A stretch of DNA of 27,085 bases from Coptodactyla brooksi (Eukaryota; Arthropoda; Insecta; Coleoptera; Scarabaeidae). Numbering within the stretch: position 1 is the first letter of the stretch; the number at the start of each line of letters is the position of its first letter. The DNA is taken from contig JAWQRM010000187.1 of assembly GCA_033557675.1 (NCBI GenBank), forward strand, positions 1 to 27,085, written 5' to 3'. The notes under the pieces are model-generated. The model was not told the DNA's origin. It searched no databases and saw only the letters and a list, made by a program, of their open reading frames with translations. Shown one piece after another: positions 9,480 to 18,611 of the stretch. Made by a program: the position numbers and the translations under genes.

Positions 9480-11895
9480 AAATTTATTGTTGTAAATTTC
9501 TTGGTTCAGGGCCCATGGCAAAATTGGTATTTAGATCGTTTCCCTCGTTGCCCTACTTGCTCGTTCCATGTCTTCCTTGGCCTTCATTCGCTCCTCTTGT
9601 TTACCTGTATTTGACATACTTTCTATAAAATTCTTGACATATGACCTCATCAACTTAACTGCCATTTTGCTATCATTTGTTCTAATGACTGCGCTCCCAG
9701 CTCTTCTCTTACAGCAGCATTTCTCATTCTGTCCAGCCTTGTCAGTTCTTCTGTGTCTGTCAGATAAATTCCAGGCTTCTGAGCCACAAATTATCGTTTT
9801 AGTTTTTCTTGATTCTTCTTTCTTGTTTATAAAACTTTTAAATATAGAATAGTATAGTAGCATTATTTGTCTGTATATCCATTTATCCGTTCCCTTCTAT
9901 TATCGAGCTTAGATACTTTATACTTTATATTTTACTTTATATGCAGTTGTTGTACTATTGCATTTCCTGTAGTCATCATTCCTATTTTGTTTGTATACAT
10001 CGTCATATCGTACGTTTCCAATTCTTCTTCTCTTTTCCAATTCTTCTTCTCTTTTCCAATTTCTTTTGAATCTATTATATTTTTTCTTCCAATGCTTACC
10101 ATGAGTGCACAGTTAATTAAGTCATCAGTATAAATGCATTCGTTAAGAAGATTTTCTTTAACAATGTGTTTTGTACTTCTTTTTACTTTTGCTGCTATTT
10201 TATCCATGACCATAATGAATAGCAGTGGGCTTAGTATAGTTGCCTATCTAGTGCTTTACTTTGTAGTGGGTGCGATGTATATTGCCTGCTTGAGGAACAT
10301 TTGTTTACTCTTATTAGTCAACATGTTTCAACAGTGCTGTATTTTCAAGACGCTTTTCTTTGTATCAAGTTGTGCTGTTTTCGTTAGTATGCATGTTATA
10401 TTTAACATGCGCTTTTAACAAAACTTTTAACAAACCTCTATTCACTAAGAGAAACTCTTTCTGTATGTCGATCGAACATCTGCCCGTGTTTTCTTCTTTT
10501 TTAGACACTGATTCGCATACTTGCCTCAGCGTAAACACCTATTCTTGTGCGCCTCCACTTCTTCTAAACTCTCCATCTGAATATTCAAACCTAGGTTCAA
10601 TAGTCGTTCTCAATATTCTTTCTAGCACCCTTTTAAACATTTTACTTGCCAGGTGTAATAACGATGTTCCTATGAAATTTTCACGTGACATGCTGCTCCC
10701 CTTCCGTCTAGGAGATAATTCAATTTCTCGGTACCAAATTTTCATCTTCACCCATTTTCTATAACATGTCTGGTGTCATTCCGTCTATTTCTCATACTTT
10801 CCCATTTTGAGTGACCATAAAGCTTCCGTTCGTTGTTTCTATTGCTTGTTTTATCTGTTTCAGCTTTACCTTCTTCTTCTGTGCTTTCTACACACTCTTC
10901 GCTCGTTCTTTCCAACACATTATAGCTTAAATGTTCCATCCATCTTTGTTCTATTTTCTCGTTTCTCTCTAATAATTGATCCTCTTTGTTTCTTATTCAT
11001 TGCAGCTCCTATTGACTTATCTTGTGAGGATTCTGAACGATATTTTCCAGTTTTCTTCTCCATTACTTTCTAAACTTTCACCAAATCTAATACTTCCAAG
11101 GATCTCATCTTTAATTGTATGACTATCTCTTCGACTTTTCATATTTGTTCTTTACATGCTTCATAATCTTCTCCTATCTTTCTTACTAAATATTTTGCTG
11201 CAATCTCCTTTTAAGCTTGATCTTTTCTTTAATAATTACTTTATTCTATACCGGTTTCTATTTTTCTTTTATATTGTTTCTATATTAAAACTTTATAAAG
11301 TTATTCCTATTAATTATATACCTTCTGACCTAATATTTCTTCTTTCATTTCACAACCTTAATCTTACTCGTTCTGGGAACCTTCCTCCTTTTCTTTTATT
11401 ATTATTGGCTTGTGACTTCCAATGCTCATAAACTCTGTCTTGTATGTCCCATCTATCTTCCCTCTTTCTTTTATTTAACTTTAATTTAGCCTCTACCAAA
11501 AAATGATCGCCTGCTATCTCGTATCATCTTTTTACTTTTACATTGTCTGTTTTCCATTATTAACAAACCAATCATTGATTTTCTTTATTGGTCTCCATCA
11601 CTTTTGTATATTTATGAATTTCTTTATGATAAAATTACGTATTTATGGCAAATAGACCATCTGTCTTACAAAAATATGTTATCCTTTGTCCATTCTGGTT
11701 CAATGTGTTTTATTCAAACCTACCTGTGGATTTCATAATTATCAGTTCATTATTTCAGGGACTTCCGTTTAAATGATCTCCAGGCATCAACATTTATTTT
11801 CTATCGGGTTTTGTAAACAATCCTAGAACTGATCTTTTAATTCCTTGCGAACTGATTCATTTCATCTGTACGCCATCGTTACATGCCCTCCTTTC
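9480..11895 (-). pseudogene. Non-LTR retrotransposon (RTE/'craniofacial'-type) endonuclease-reverse transcriptase pseudogene, 5'-truncated
   Basis: Reading the minus strand from 11895 down. Endonuclease C-terminal part: NQNGQRITYFCK and HKEIHKYT (about 11705-11605), then YEIAGDHFLVEAKLKL with the SDH-type His (GDH codons 11503-11511). Linker: RNEKIEQRWMEHL (about 10955). RT fingers: NFIGTSLLHLASKMFKRVLE (about 10690-10630), FRR and VFTLRQVCE (about 10540); motif A is damaged (SIDIQKEFLLVNR, Asp lost). RT palm: LSPLLFIMVMDK (about 10220) and the YTDD box (10121-10132), kept. C-terminal region: NKKEESRKTKT then CGSEAWNLSDRH (about 9830-9770), with the usual residues between them deleted. Many stops and several frameshifts make it inactive. 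About 2.4 kb remains; the 5' part with the first half of the endonuclease is missing, as expected from 5' truncation or decay. The plus-strand frames across 9568-11431 are antisense shadows. Confidence 0.88.
10018..10067. repeat. 19-bp tandem repeat inside the RT frame
   Basis: CCAATTCTTCTTCTCTTTT occurs twice in tandem (10018-10036, 10037-10055), then a shorter diverged third copy to about 10067. The third copy is probably the ancestral segment of the retrotransposon and the other two are slippage copies. They add a Lys/Glu-rich stretch (KEKKNWKREEE) after the YTDD box, not expected in the family. 19 is not a multiple of 3, so it also shifts the frame. Confidence 0.85.
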
Positions 11896-12149
11896 CTTAG
11901 AAACTAATAATAATTTACTTAAATATTGAAATAATGCAAAATGAAATAAAAGAATTGGTGTTAATCTTCTGTCCTGCACATTCACAGAAGTGGTAATTAA
12001 ATTAACCCAGACCAATCATAACTTTGTTGGTCCTACAATTATAGATGTTTAAAACAATGACAATAACGTGAAATATTATGGATAGCTTTAGAATTCATCT
12101 CCAATATTTCCGTCTAGGGTGTTCACTTTTAGTATGAACATGGCGTTAA
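11896..12149. other. Gap between two divergent retroelement remnants
   Basis: No coding motif. The fragments on either side read away from each other. The strand composition switches here, from pyrimidine-rich on the left to purine-rich on the right, matching the opposite coding strands. Confidence 0.4.
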
Positions 12150-12870
12150 CTGTTTAATTTTATGAAATAAATAAAAGTGATGAAGGATCGTCGATGACAC
12201 CCGAAGTGAATACAGGAAATCAAGTTGATCACGCTCTAGCATCAAAGGAAAACATTAACACAATCAGTGGCACACGTTCTTACAAAGGACCCAATATCGA
12301 CTCGACAATATCACTTTTTAGAAATTTCCAGGTAAAGGGAAAGAAAACTAAAAAGAAACGAAACAAAAAAGTGGAATTTATAAAAAATAGAACGAGGTCA
12401 ATTAAAAGAAAAGTGTAAAAACGAAATAAAAGAGAAATATTGCCGCAAAACGTAGAAGACAGAGCATGGAAGAAAAATCGAAGATGAAAGATATTCTAAC
12501 CAAAGCAGCAAGCAAAAACAAATAGAAATATGACAGGAATTAAAAAGAACAGAAAAATAGGACAGAAACGAAATGTAAGATAAAAAGAAAACATAACAGC
12601 AATTGTTAGGAGATAAGTGTATCTATGATATGGATAAATATAAAGAAAATAAAGAAGAACATAAGCTTGTGCAAAAAAGTAAGAGCACATGGATTGAAGA
12701 ACCAACGGAGGAATTTCAATTATAATGAAACTGTAAGCAACAACACTAAACTCGTTCATAAATACACAAGTAGCAGGAAAAGGGAAAAGACGGGAAAAAG
12801 GGAAGAATTATACGCTGATGATAATGAAGAAGAGCAGCAGAATACGGAATTTGTAAGTTAATATTACCAC
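12150..12870 (+). pseudogene. Non-LTR retrotransposon endonuclease/linker fragment
   Basis: The 74-codon plus-strand frame at 12194-12418 reads MTPEVNTGNQVDHALASKEN, then SGTRSYKGPNIDS. This fits the C-terminal end of the AP-endonuclease domain of RTE/'craniofacial'-type elements (WxSPDGxTxNQIDHVLxxxRH…DVRxxRGxxxxSDHxLV). At the expected SDH site the sequence is GACTCGACAATATCAC, consistent with a small deletion and a frame change that hides the catalytic His. From about 12330 the plus strand is strongly purine-rich and Lys/Arg/Glu-coding in broken frames (to about 12860), as in the linker before the RT. No RT motifs follow. The start codon at 12194 is incidental, since the domain should extend upstream. 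This differs in sequence from the element at 9480-11895. Confidence 0.6.
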
Positions 12871-12900
12871 AGTATTACGCTATTAAACGTTGCGTATAAA

Positions 12901-13034
12901 GTATTAATTAACCATGATAATTAAATAAAGATTAGACCGACACTGTGCAAGTGAAGAAAAAAAAATGCATTCGGGAGAAAAACAATCAAACAATAATTTG
13001 ACAAAACAAAATAAATAAGCGGAAACAAATACTC
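12901..13034. repeat. Copy A of a 134-bp dispersed repeat
   Basis: It starts GTATTAATTAACCATGATAA and includes CACTGTGCAAGTGAAGAAAAA and AACAATCAAACAATAATTTGACAAA, ending GGAAACAAATACTC. Copy B at 14627-14759 is the same apart from some 10-15 scattered substitutions and small gaps. Similarity may resume weakly downstream (TTTCAGAAACGAACAT near 13076 against TTCTGAGAAACGAATAA near 14790), so the full unit may be near 190 bp. No terminal inverted repeats are visible. Confidence 0.9.
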
Positions 13035-14060
13035 CATATACTTAATACTGTTCAAATTGTAACCTCGTATATTACTTTCAGAAACGAACATTTTCTGTTT
13101 CATTTCTGCTGAAAGATTAAGCATTTTGAGTGATCTATCGCAATTCAATGGCCGGCAGCTGTTCATAATACTGTATTATTGGAGGAGCGTTGAATAATAG
13201 CGTCACTTCTCATAAAAGTGATGTATGAAAAACGAGACCTGGGGGAGTGTGGTAATTCATCCGAATGAGTAATCGCTATTGCACGCGAGTACCCAATATT
13301 TTTTCTACCATTACTCAAGAATAGGGCTGTTGAAAATAACAGTTTATTAAAAAAATAATTTTAATAAATTATTTATTTTTATATCAAATTGGAAAATACA
13401 TGCCCATGACAAGGAAGGATACAGCTACCTATTGTGATTCTGAAAAAAGAGCATATCACATAAAACAAATAAATGCCAAATTAAGAAGGTAGCTGTTAAC
13501 ACATTAAATATCTTCCATTAACTTATCAACGATATTTTTAAACAAATTTCGTCATGGTAAAATCCGATAACATTCGTTGACATTAGTGGTCACATAAAGA
13601 GAAAGATTTATTTGCCGATTTGAACAATTTATTGTAAAGTTTACTGAACGTGCAATACATTTGTGTAGACATTTGTATTTTATAGTGCATACCGAATTCA
13701 ACGCACAGCATTGTTGTAACGGCAGTGTTCATTTGAGATGTATCATGAATCTTGTTGTTGAATGTAATGTAATAACGTAACTGTACGTTTCTCAGCTTAA
13801 TGCATGGGTACGCAACGCCTTCTTGATGTGTACGAAGTAAATTGCAGATTTCTGCAAAATTCTCTAATCGAAAAAACCTTCGTTGATGGGAAAACTGTCA
13901 AAGGACGCTGGGATCGTATTCTGTTGCTGTGGAAAGTAGGCACGAGATCATAGTAAACCATGGTCAATACATCATTGATTAAAAATAATCTTGTGTGGTA
14001 AATAAGTTGTGTTTTATTTCACTTTGAAGTACCGAACGAACTTATTTGCTAATCCAACAC
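13035..14060. other. No gene recognised
   Basis: Unassigned AT-rich sequence. The 81-codon minus-strand frame at 12921-13166 lies mostly over repeat copy A and has no domain. Near 13840-13970 a plus-strand reading with DGKTVKGRWDRIL and, in another frame, VNHGQYI faintly recalls a mariner C-terminus, but not enough to call. Confidence 0.4.
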
Positions 14061-14095
14061 TTAACCCTCCTGTGCTACTGGGGTCAATATGACCC
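14061..14095. mobile_element. piggyBac-type left terminus
   Basis: TTAACCCTCCTGTG begins with the TTAA target site and a CCC(T) end as in piggyBac-like elements. It is followed by the perfect palindrome GGGTCA-ATA-TGACCC at 14081-14095. It faces a plus-strand piggyBac transposase remnant that starts about 440 bp further on, as expected for a left end with its 5' UTR. Confidence 0.75.
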
Positions 14096-14250
14096 GAAAC
14101 GGATTTTCAGGTTCTATAACTTTGTTAACTTTCATTATTTGTTCCCAAGATTTTGTAACTTTGTTTGCTGGTGCGTAAAGCATAATATTGCCAAATAGTT
14201 TTTACAAGAAATTATTATTACATTTTGTAAACAAGATTGTTACGATTGTA

Positions 14251-14271
14251 ACCCTCGGGTTATAATGACCC
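14251..14271. repeat. Internal copy of the piggyBac subterminal palindrome
   Basis: ACCCTCGGGTTATAATGACCC repeats the end-type motif of 14061-14095 with changes. The core GGGTTATAATGACCC (14257-14271) is an imperfect version of GGGTCAATATGACCC. Subterminal repeats of this kind in piggyBac-like elements may be transposase-binding sites; that role is inferred here. The segment at 25346-25373 is a close match in the same orientation. Confidence 0.6.
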
Positions 14272-14607
14272 AAAACTATTTAGATGTATTTGACTTTATA
14301 AAATTTTATTTTTAACCTTATTTATATGAATACTACAATTATATAGCAACCGTTAAGATTATGCATTCATACTGGTGGAATATGCAAGTCTGTGTATATC
14401 AGAGTATGTCTGTGCAAGCATACTAATATATCATATAACTGGGGAACGCGAACAGTGCACTTCAGTTTCTTTATATACAGTGTTGAATACGCATCGGCAT
14501 AAATAATGGAAGGCGATTTCTATCTGATGAATAAGTAGCAGAGATAGATGCAAATGCATCCAACGATGAAGATAAAATTACTTTTGGTCCAACTAGGTAT
14601 GCCATAT

Positions 14608-14829
14608 ATCATTGATCACGTATCAGGTATTAATTAACCATGATAATTAAATAAAGATTAGACCTACACTGTGCAAGTGAAGAAAAAATGCTTTCAGGAG
14701 AAAAACAATCAAACAATAATTTGACAAAAAAATTAAGAAATAGGCGGAAACCAATACTCGTCAGTAATGGATTAGGAAACTAGACAATATTCTGAGAAAC
14801 GAATAAAAAATATAATAAAAATTACTCCT
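14608..14829. mobile_element. Insert in the piggyBac pseudogene carrying repeat copy B
   Basis: The segment lies between two near-copies of a 22-bp piggyBac sequence: GGTCCAACTAGGTATGCCATAT (14586-14607) and GGTCTAACTAGGTGTGCCAGAT (14830-14851), three differences. Its core is copy B (14627-14759) of the repeat also found at 12901-13034. It replaces the part of the transposase frame that should join the acidic N-terminus to RLQDILSAF. It may be an insertion with a long target duplication, or a duplication with sequence captured between the copies. Confidence 0.6.
14627..14759. repeat. Copy B of the 134-bp dispersed repeat
   Basis: Same orientation as copy A, about 1.73 kb away, starting GTATTAATTAACCATGATAA and ending GGAAACCAATACTC. 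Both copies are outside any recognised coding segment and code for nothing. Confidence 0.9.
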
Positions 14830-14838
14830 GGTCTAACT

Positions 14839-14864
14839 AGGTGTGCCAGATAGGTATGCCAGAC
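14839..14864. repeat. 13-bp tandem duplication at the insert border
   Basis: AGGTGTGCCAGAT followed by AGGTATGCCAGAC, two differences. It lies at the right edge of the insert, so the junction has been copied at least twice. Confidence 0.7.
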
Positions 14865-16042
14865 TGCAGGATATTCTATCTGCCTTTCAAATTATCGTGA
14901 ACCCTACACTTGAAAATATTGTGTTGAAAATGAGTAATATTGAAGATCTGAATAATATTACAATACAAGCATACATAGGATTATTGTTGTTGGCAGGAGT
15001 TTATAAATCACACCGAATCAACAAAAAATTTCTGGGGTACATAAACTGGGAGCCCTATTTTTCGTGCAAGGTCGATCGTCAACAAAGGAGTGCAAGTAAC
15101 AAATTAGCTCATCCAAGAGAGTTTTTGAAGAAGTGGATAGAAATTATGCCTAAATTGTGCAACGTAGGTGATAATGCTACTGTTGACGAACAACTTGTTG
15201 GCTTCAGATGACGCTGTCCTCTTAAACAGTGCATTCCCAGCAAGCCATCAAAACATGGCATTAAAATATGAACCTTTTGTGACAGTGGTAGTTCCTACGC
15301 CATGAAAGCTCAAGTTTATGCGGAAAAATGTCCGGATGAAGCACCAGAAAAAAGTCTAGGGATGCGAGTAGTTTTAGACCTAACACATGCACTCAGGGGG
15401 CAAAATGTTACATGTGATAATTGTTTCACGTCCAAAAAATTAAGCGAAATGCTCCTCAAAAGAAAATTTACAATGCTAGGAACGGTTAGAAAAAATAATC
15501 CTGAACTTCCCGTAATACAATAAGTAAAGAAGTACATAGTTCTACTTTTTATTTTACCAAGGATACCACAATTGTGTCACATGTGCCTAAAAAAATAGAA
15601 ACGTTATCCTCATGAGTACAATGTGCTGTGACAAAGAAGTGGGCAGCAGGGACGACGAGAAGCCACAAATGATACCAGATTATAACTCAAATGGGCGGTT
15701 GATACGTTAGATTAAAGTATCGCAGCACATACTTGCAAAGGAAAAATCAGTTGATGGCCTGTTATTTTGTTCTACAATATAGTTGATATTAGTGCTTATA
15801 ATGCACTTGTGTTATGGAGAGAAATAAATGCAGATTGGAATAAGAACGTTCTGTGCAAGAGAAGGCTATATCTGGAAGAATTGGGCAAACAGATGGTAAC
15901 TCGAGATCAACGTGGTGCACCATCTACACCATCTACATCTGGTGCAATCAGCAAAAATAAAAGAGCACGATGTAATATGTGTCCATCAAAATGTGTCAAT
16001 CAAACAGGTATAATATGTTTGTTTATGGGACAGCATTATTGA

Positions 16043-16336
16043 TTATGTTGCTTTTTTCGTAATCATACGCGAATGATAGTGACTTGTTTTGAATCCAATA
16101 TCGCACTGAGTTTGAATTATGTACGTTTTTCGAAGAAAAATTAACTGACAGGCGTACAGTTTTCACTTGAATATTTATTTACAATACCCAAGGTAGTAGC
16201 CAACAAAGTCCTCACTCAATATTCAATACGGAAGTTACCGTTACAAGCAGGTATGCAAACAAACTTCATTAAATATGACATGATAACTAACGTCAAGGTT
16301 TTACAGGTGCACGGTTGTGTTCTTGAAAAATTGTTT
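16043..16336. other. No gene recognised
   Basis: Presumably the 3' flank of the piggyBac pseudogene. No inverted copy of the 14061 terminus is visible here. Confidence 0.4.
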
Positions 16337-16576
16337 TTATTCATTTAAAATGGTTCTCTTCTTCATATATGTGCTCCTTTTACAACGACTTAAAAGTAAA
16401 TCAAATTCTTTTTCCAGAGCTTTGATCGATATTGTGTTTAATTGATGGATCATTGCGGTTTGGATGGTCTCTATATCATCTAAAAACATCCTTTCAGCAT
16501 CATATGCTACATTGGACGAATATAGTTGATTATCAAGGAAGGAAATTTGATTTTTGATCACCAGATTAGAGTTCAA
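16337..16576 (-). pseudogene. Possible mariner-type transposase C-terminal fragment
   Basis: A 79-codon minus-strand frame ends with FLDDIETIQTAM, ISIKALEKEFDLLLSRCKRS and then TYMKKR. Many mariner-family transposases end with a helical tail of this layout: a (R)F…(D/E)(I/V)(E/Q)xIxxA… segment, then an FxxxFxxxxxRxxxCI-like helix and a short end. Here the final Cys/Ile and GxYFE residues are altered. The catalytic D,D(34)D region is not readable upstream (16577 and above), so the family is a suggestion. It could also be an unrelated helical frame. Confidence 0.3.
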
Positions 16577-16619
16577 ACAACTTCTTATGGGGTCATATTA
16601 AATCTAAAATTAACTGTAC

Positions 16620-16658
16620 AGGATGTACCATTTTCGACGATTTTAAATGGGAACACCT
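16620..16658. repeat. Inverted-repeat pair, ACAGGATGTACCATTT type
   Basis: AGGATGTACCATTT (16620-16633) against AAATGGGAACACCT (16645-16658, inverse AGGTGTTCCCATTT), paired with a few mismatches. The left arm preceded by AC gives an ACAGG(G/A)TGT(T/A)C-type end like the one at 7803. The spacer is only about 11 bp. It is likely another fragment of the same kind of terminal sequence. Confidence 0.45.
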
Positions 16659-16985
16659 TTTTATAGCTGGTTAACTCAAATCTGACATCGGTGTCTGAGA
16701 AGCGAGAAAACACATTTCGATCTCATTTGTAAGTAGCACCGTAAGATATAATGTGCGATGTATACTTGTTAAAGAAGAAAATGAAGAACCTTACAGATAT
16801 TTTGACACGTATGGTCGCGATATTCTAGAAACATACCCGAAAAATTAACAATTTTTTTGGTGGTTGTAATGCGTAATAAGGTAAGCGTGTATAAGGTAAG
16901 CATAACCATACATTATTTGTTGGCGTGATTTAATATTTATCTAAATGATAGACAAATAAACAACCTTTTACTACCAAAGCCTACC
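16659..16985. other. No gene; short TAAGGTAAGC duplication
   Basis: Only a small tandem duplication, TAAGGTAAGCGTGTA / TAAGGTAAGCATAA, is visible at about 16877-16905. Confidence 0.45.
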
Positions 16986-17035
16986 TTGCTTTACTTGTTT
17001 AGCAACATTTCCATGTTGCTAAACAAGTAAAGCAA
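16986..17035. repeat. Perfect 23-bp inverted repeat with 4-nt loop
   Basis: Arm 1 is 16986-17008, loop TTCC (17009-17012), arm 2 is 17013-17035, with no mismatch in 23 bp. RNA from either strand would fold into a tight 50-nt hairpin. That is shorter than a typical animal pre-miRNA stem (about 60-70 nt), and the loop is very small. The flanks do not extend the pairing. It is likely a fold-back templated mutation; a small-RNA precursor is less likely. Confidence 0.95.
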
Positions 17036-17690
17036 TTGTAAAACTAGGCAGTCCTACACTGAACTAAATTCAGGATAACCATTGCTTCTTTAGAAAGTGA
17101 GCCAACGTCCGCTTAACCAGCACATAAGACCAATGGAAACCTTTACTTCCGTTCGACGAAAGATCGCCATTATTGGAATCATGCATATGCATTAGCACCG
17201 CCTACTAATTTAAATAATGAATGCAACCTATTTATTTTCACGGTCACGTTACGCTGCTCAATAAGAAAGTTTTTTTTTGACGTAATAAATGGCAATATAT
17301 GAAATATGAGGTTATATTTTATGTAGATTTGATCATTTGCAATGAAGATATATTTATGTCAATTATGGTAATATTCATCAAACTACGTAAATAGCTTACG
17401 CGAATATAGTTATTTATCTAAAGAGAGAACTTGCGAACTTGAGAAAATTTGCGAAAAAGGTTAGGTTGGCGAAGGTTTTAAATACTATATAAGATTAATG
17501 ATCAAGTAATTGTACAGGGTTTGTTTGTTGTGTGCATTTATGCGCATTTCAAATAAGGAAATGTGCATATCCAATACAAATTTGATCTATGGCATGGCAA
17601 AAAAGATTTTCTAGATGCTCATCAATCATATGCCTTTAATTTGAGAATATTGTCCTGCAAAATGATCCTTCAAATCTATTTTAATTTACG
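17036..17690. other. No gene recognised
   Basis: AT-rich, with broken frames. The last part (about 17580-17690) may hold decayed upstream sequence of the Tigger fragment that follows. TGTACAGGGT at 17511-17520 recalls the transposon-end motif seen elsewhere, but nothing pairs with it. Confidence 0.4.
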
Positions 17691-18070
17691 ACGGTAGTCA
17701 CAAATGTAGACCACAGAAAAAAATGTGTGGATGAATGCAGAATTTTTCCCAGGTTGGTTTGATACTGCTTTTGTCAAACAAGTACAGTAGCTTTTATTAG
17801 ATATTATAATCTTCCTGAAAAAGCTTTGTTGTTAATTGATAACATATCCTAACTTATATAAAAAAAGTATTTTTTAAAATACAGTCACAACAATGTTTCT
17901 TTTTTATGGAAGTATGGAACAAAGTGTGTAATATTGCTTTACAGAAGTGCTGAAATAATGGCTTAAACTTGAAGAAGACGAAATGAGGAAATGTCTTGGG
18001 GAAGACATTATGTTATGAAGACGTTATCTCCTTCATAGCCAAATTGTGTCCCGAATATAAGTCCTCATGA
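17691..18070 (+). pseudogene. Second pogo/Tigger-family transposase fragment
   Basis: From 17722 the plus strand reads NVWMNAEFFPGWFDTAFVKQ, then a stop at 17788-17790. This matches the WMTxEIFxxWFxxxFVPxVR block of Tigger/jerky-like transposases. After a frameshift, 17811-17849 reads LPEKALLLIDN, the block with the second catalytic Asp (codon 17838-17840), followed at once by a stop (17850-17852) instead of CPAH. Further on, in another frame, EVWNKVCNIALQKC (about 17911-17952) resembles the AWxxVxxxTIxxCW segment past the core. The first and third catalytic positions are not visible. It lies on the opposite strand to the copy at 2242-3390 and holds the region that copy has lost, but the sequences differ and cannot be one element. 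Confidence 0.7.
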
Positions 18071-18611
18071 CGGAATTAATTAAATGAATGAATCTTCCAC
18101 TATCAGTTTTTCAGTCAACGCTTTTATTATCTATGAATAATGTAATAGTTTTCCCTATAACTTGGTAACAATCATAAGAACGATGTTTGTGGTTAAGATA
18201 TACAGTTTTCCATTTCTATAAACAAAAAAAAGTTAACTATGAACTTTTACTTTCCGGAATGAAACCGTGCCAAATTACTTTCACATATGTCTGCACAAGC
18301 GCTTCTGCAGTAGAAACAATACAGACTTATCGTGAGCTCTTAGAACGGACATTCTCTAGGAGAAAACTAATGAAAATACACAACGAGGAACTCCCAGTTT
18401 TTTGTACATAGTTTGACGCAAGATTGGTTAATAGGTCAATAGGCATTCAAGAAAGTATACAAACAGTTTCGCGGAATTATATGGTTACAACTCGGAAATA
18501 GGTCCAAATTAGGCATAGTTTATATCAGCGTGTTTTGATGTTTTTTTTTTCTGGTAGCTACCGCAACTGATACAGTGTAGCAAGAGGTTTCCTTTTAAAT
18601 TATGTTCACTT
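18071..18611. other. No gene recognised
   Basis: A 74-codon plus-strand frame at 18187-18411 has no recognisable motif and is probably chance. A run of ten T lies near 18541. Confidence 0.4.

Larger units (their letters stand above)
14505..16042 (+). pseudogene. piggyBac-like transposase pseudogene (DDE_Tnp_1_7)
   Basis: N-terminus: NGRRFLSDE then a stop (about 14508-14535) and VAEIDANASNDED. The next roughly 100 residues are missing, replaced by the insert at about 14608-14829. From 14843 the frame reads RYARLQDILSAFQI, AYIGLLLLAGVYKS and KLAHPREFLKKWIE, with a deletion of some 20 residues before KLAHPREF. The catalytic TVDEQLVGFR follows (Asp codon 15185-15187), with stops at 15209-15211 and 15269-15271. 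From 15302: KSLGMRVVLDLT, NVTCDNCFTS (second Asp, 15416-15418) and FTMLGTVRKNNPELP. In another frame come FYFTKDTTIVSHVPKK and KPQMIPDYNSNG. After one missing base comes VDTLD (third Asp, 15701-15703) with Gln changed to a stop (15713-15715), then FYNIVDISAYNALVLWREIN, KRRLYLEELGK and the start of the Cys-rich end (CNMCPSKC). All three Asp are kept but the frame is broken at least seven times. Confidence 0.93.

Noticed and set aside
9568..11431. Chain of plus-strand frames of 88-134 codons, hydrophobic, looking like small membrane proteins
   Set aside because: They are antisense to the minus-strand non-LTR retrotransposon, whose A-rich coding strand reads as Phe/Leu/Ser-rich peptides in reverse. 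The minus strand shows real RT and endonuclease motifs.
12496..12759. 87-codon minus-strand frame, very hydrophobic
   Set aside because: Antisense of the purine-rich linker of the plus-strand retrotransposon fragment.
13840..13980. Possible mariner C-terminal tail (GRWDRIL … VNHGQYI) on the plus strand
   Set aside because: It needs a frame change and the resemblance is limited to a few residues; no catalytic block upstream.
15316..15537. 73-codon minus-strand frame
   Set aside because: Antisense of the piggyBac transposase block with the second catalytic Asp.
16588..16613. GGGGTCATATTA followed by a TTAA, as a possible right end of the 14061 piggyBac element
   Set aside because: Only half of the palindrome is present, no CAGGAGGG follows, and the distance to TTAA does not fit the left end. 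The 25345 segment is a much better match.
16986..17035. Rho-independent-type terminator
   Set aside because: The genome context is eukaryotic, there is no gene upstream and no T-run after the hairpin.
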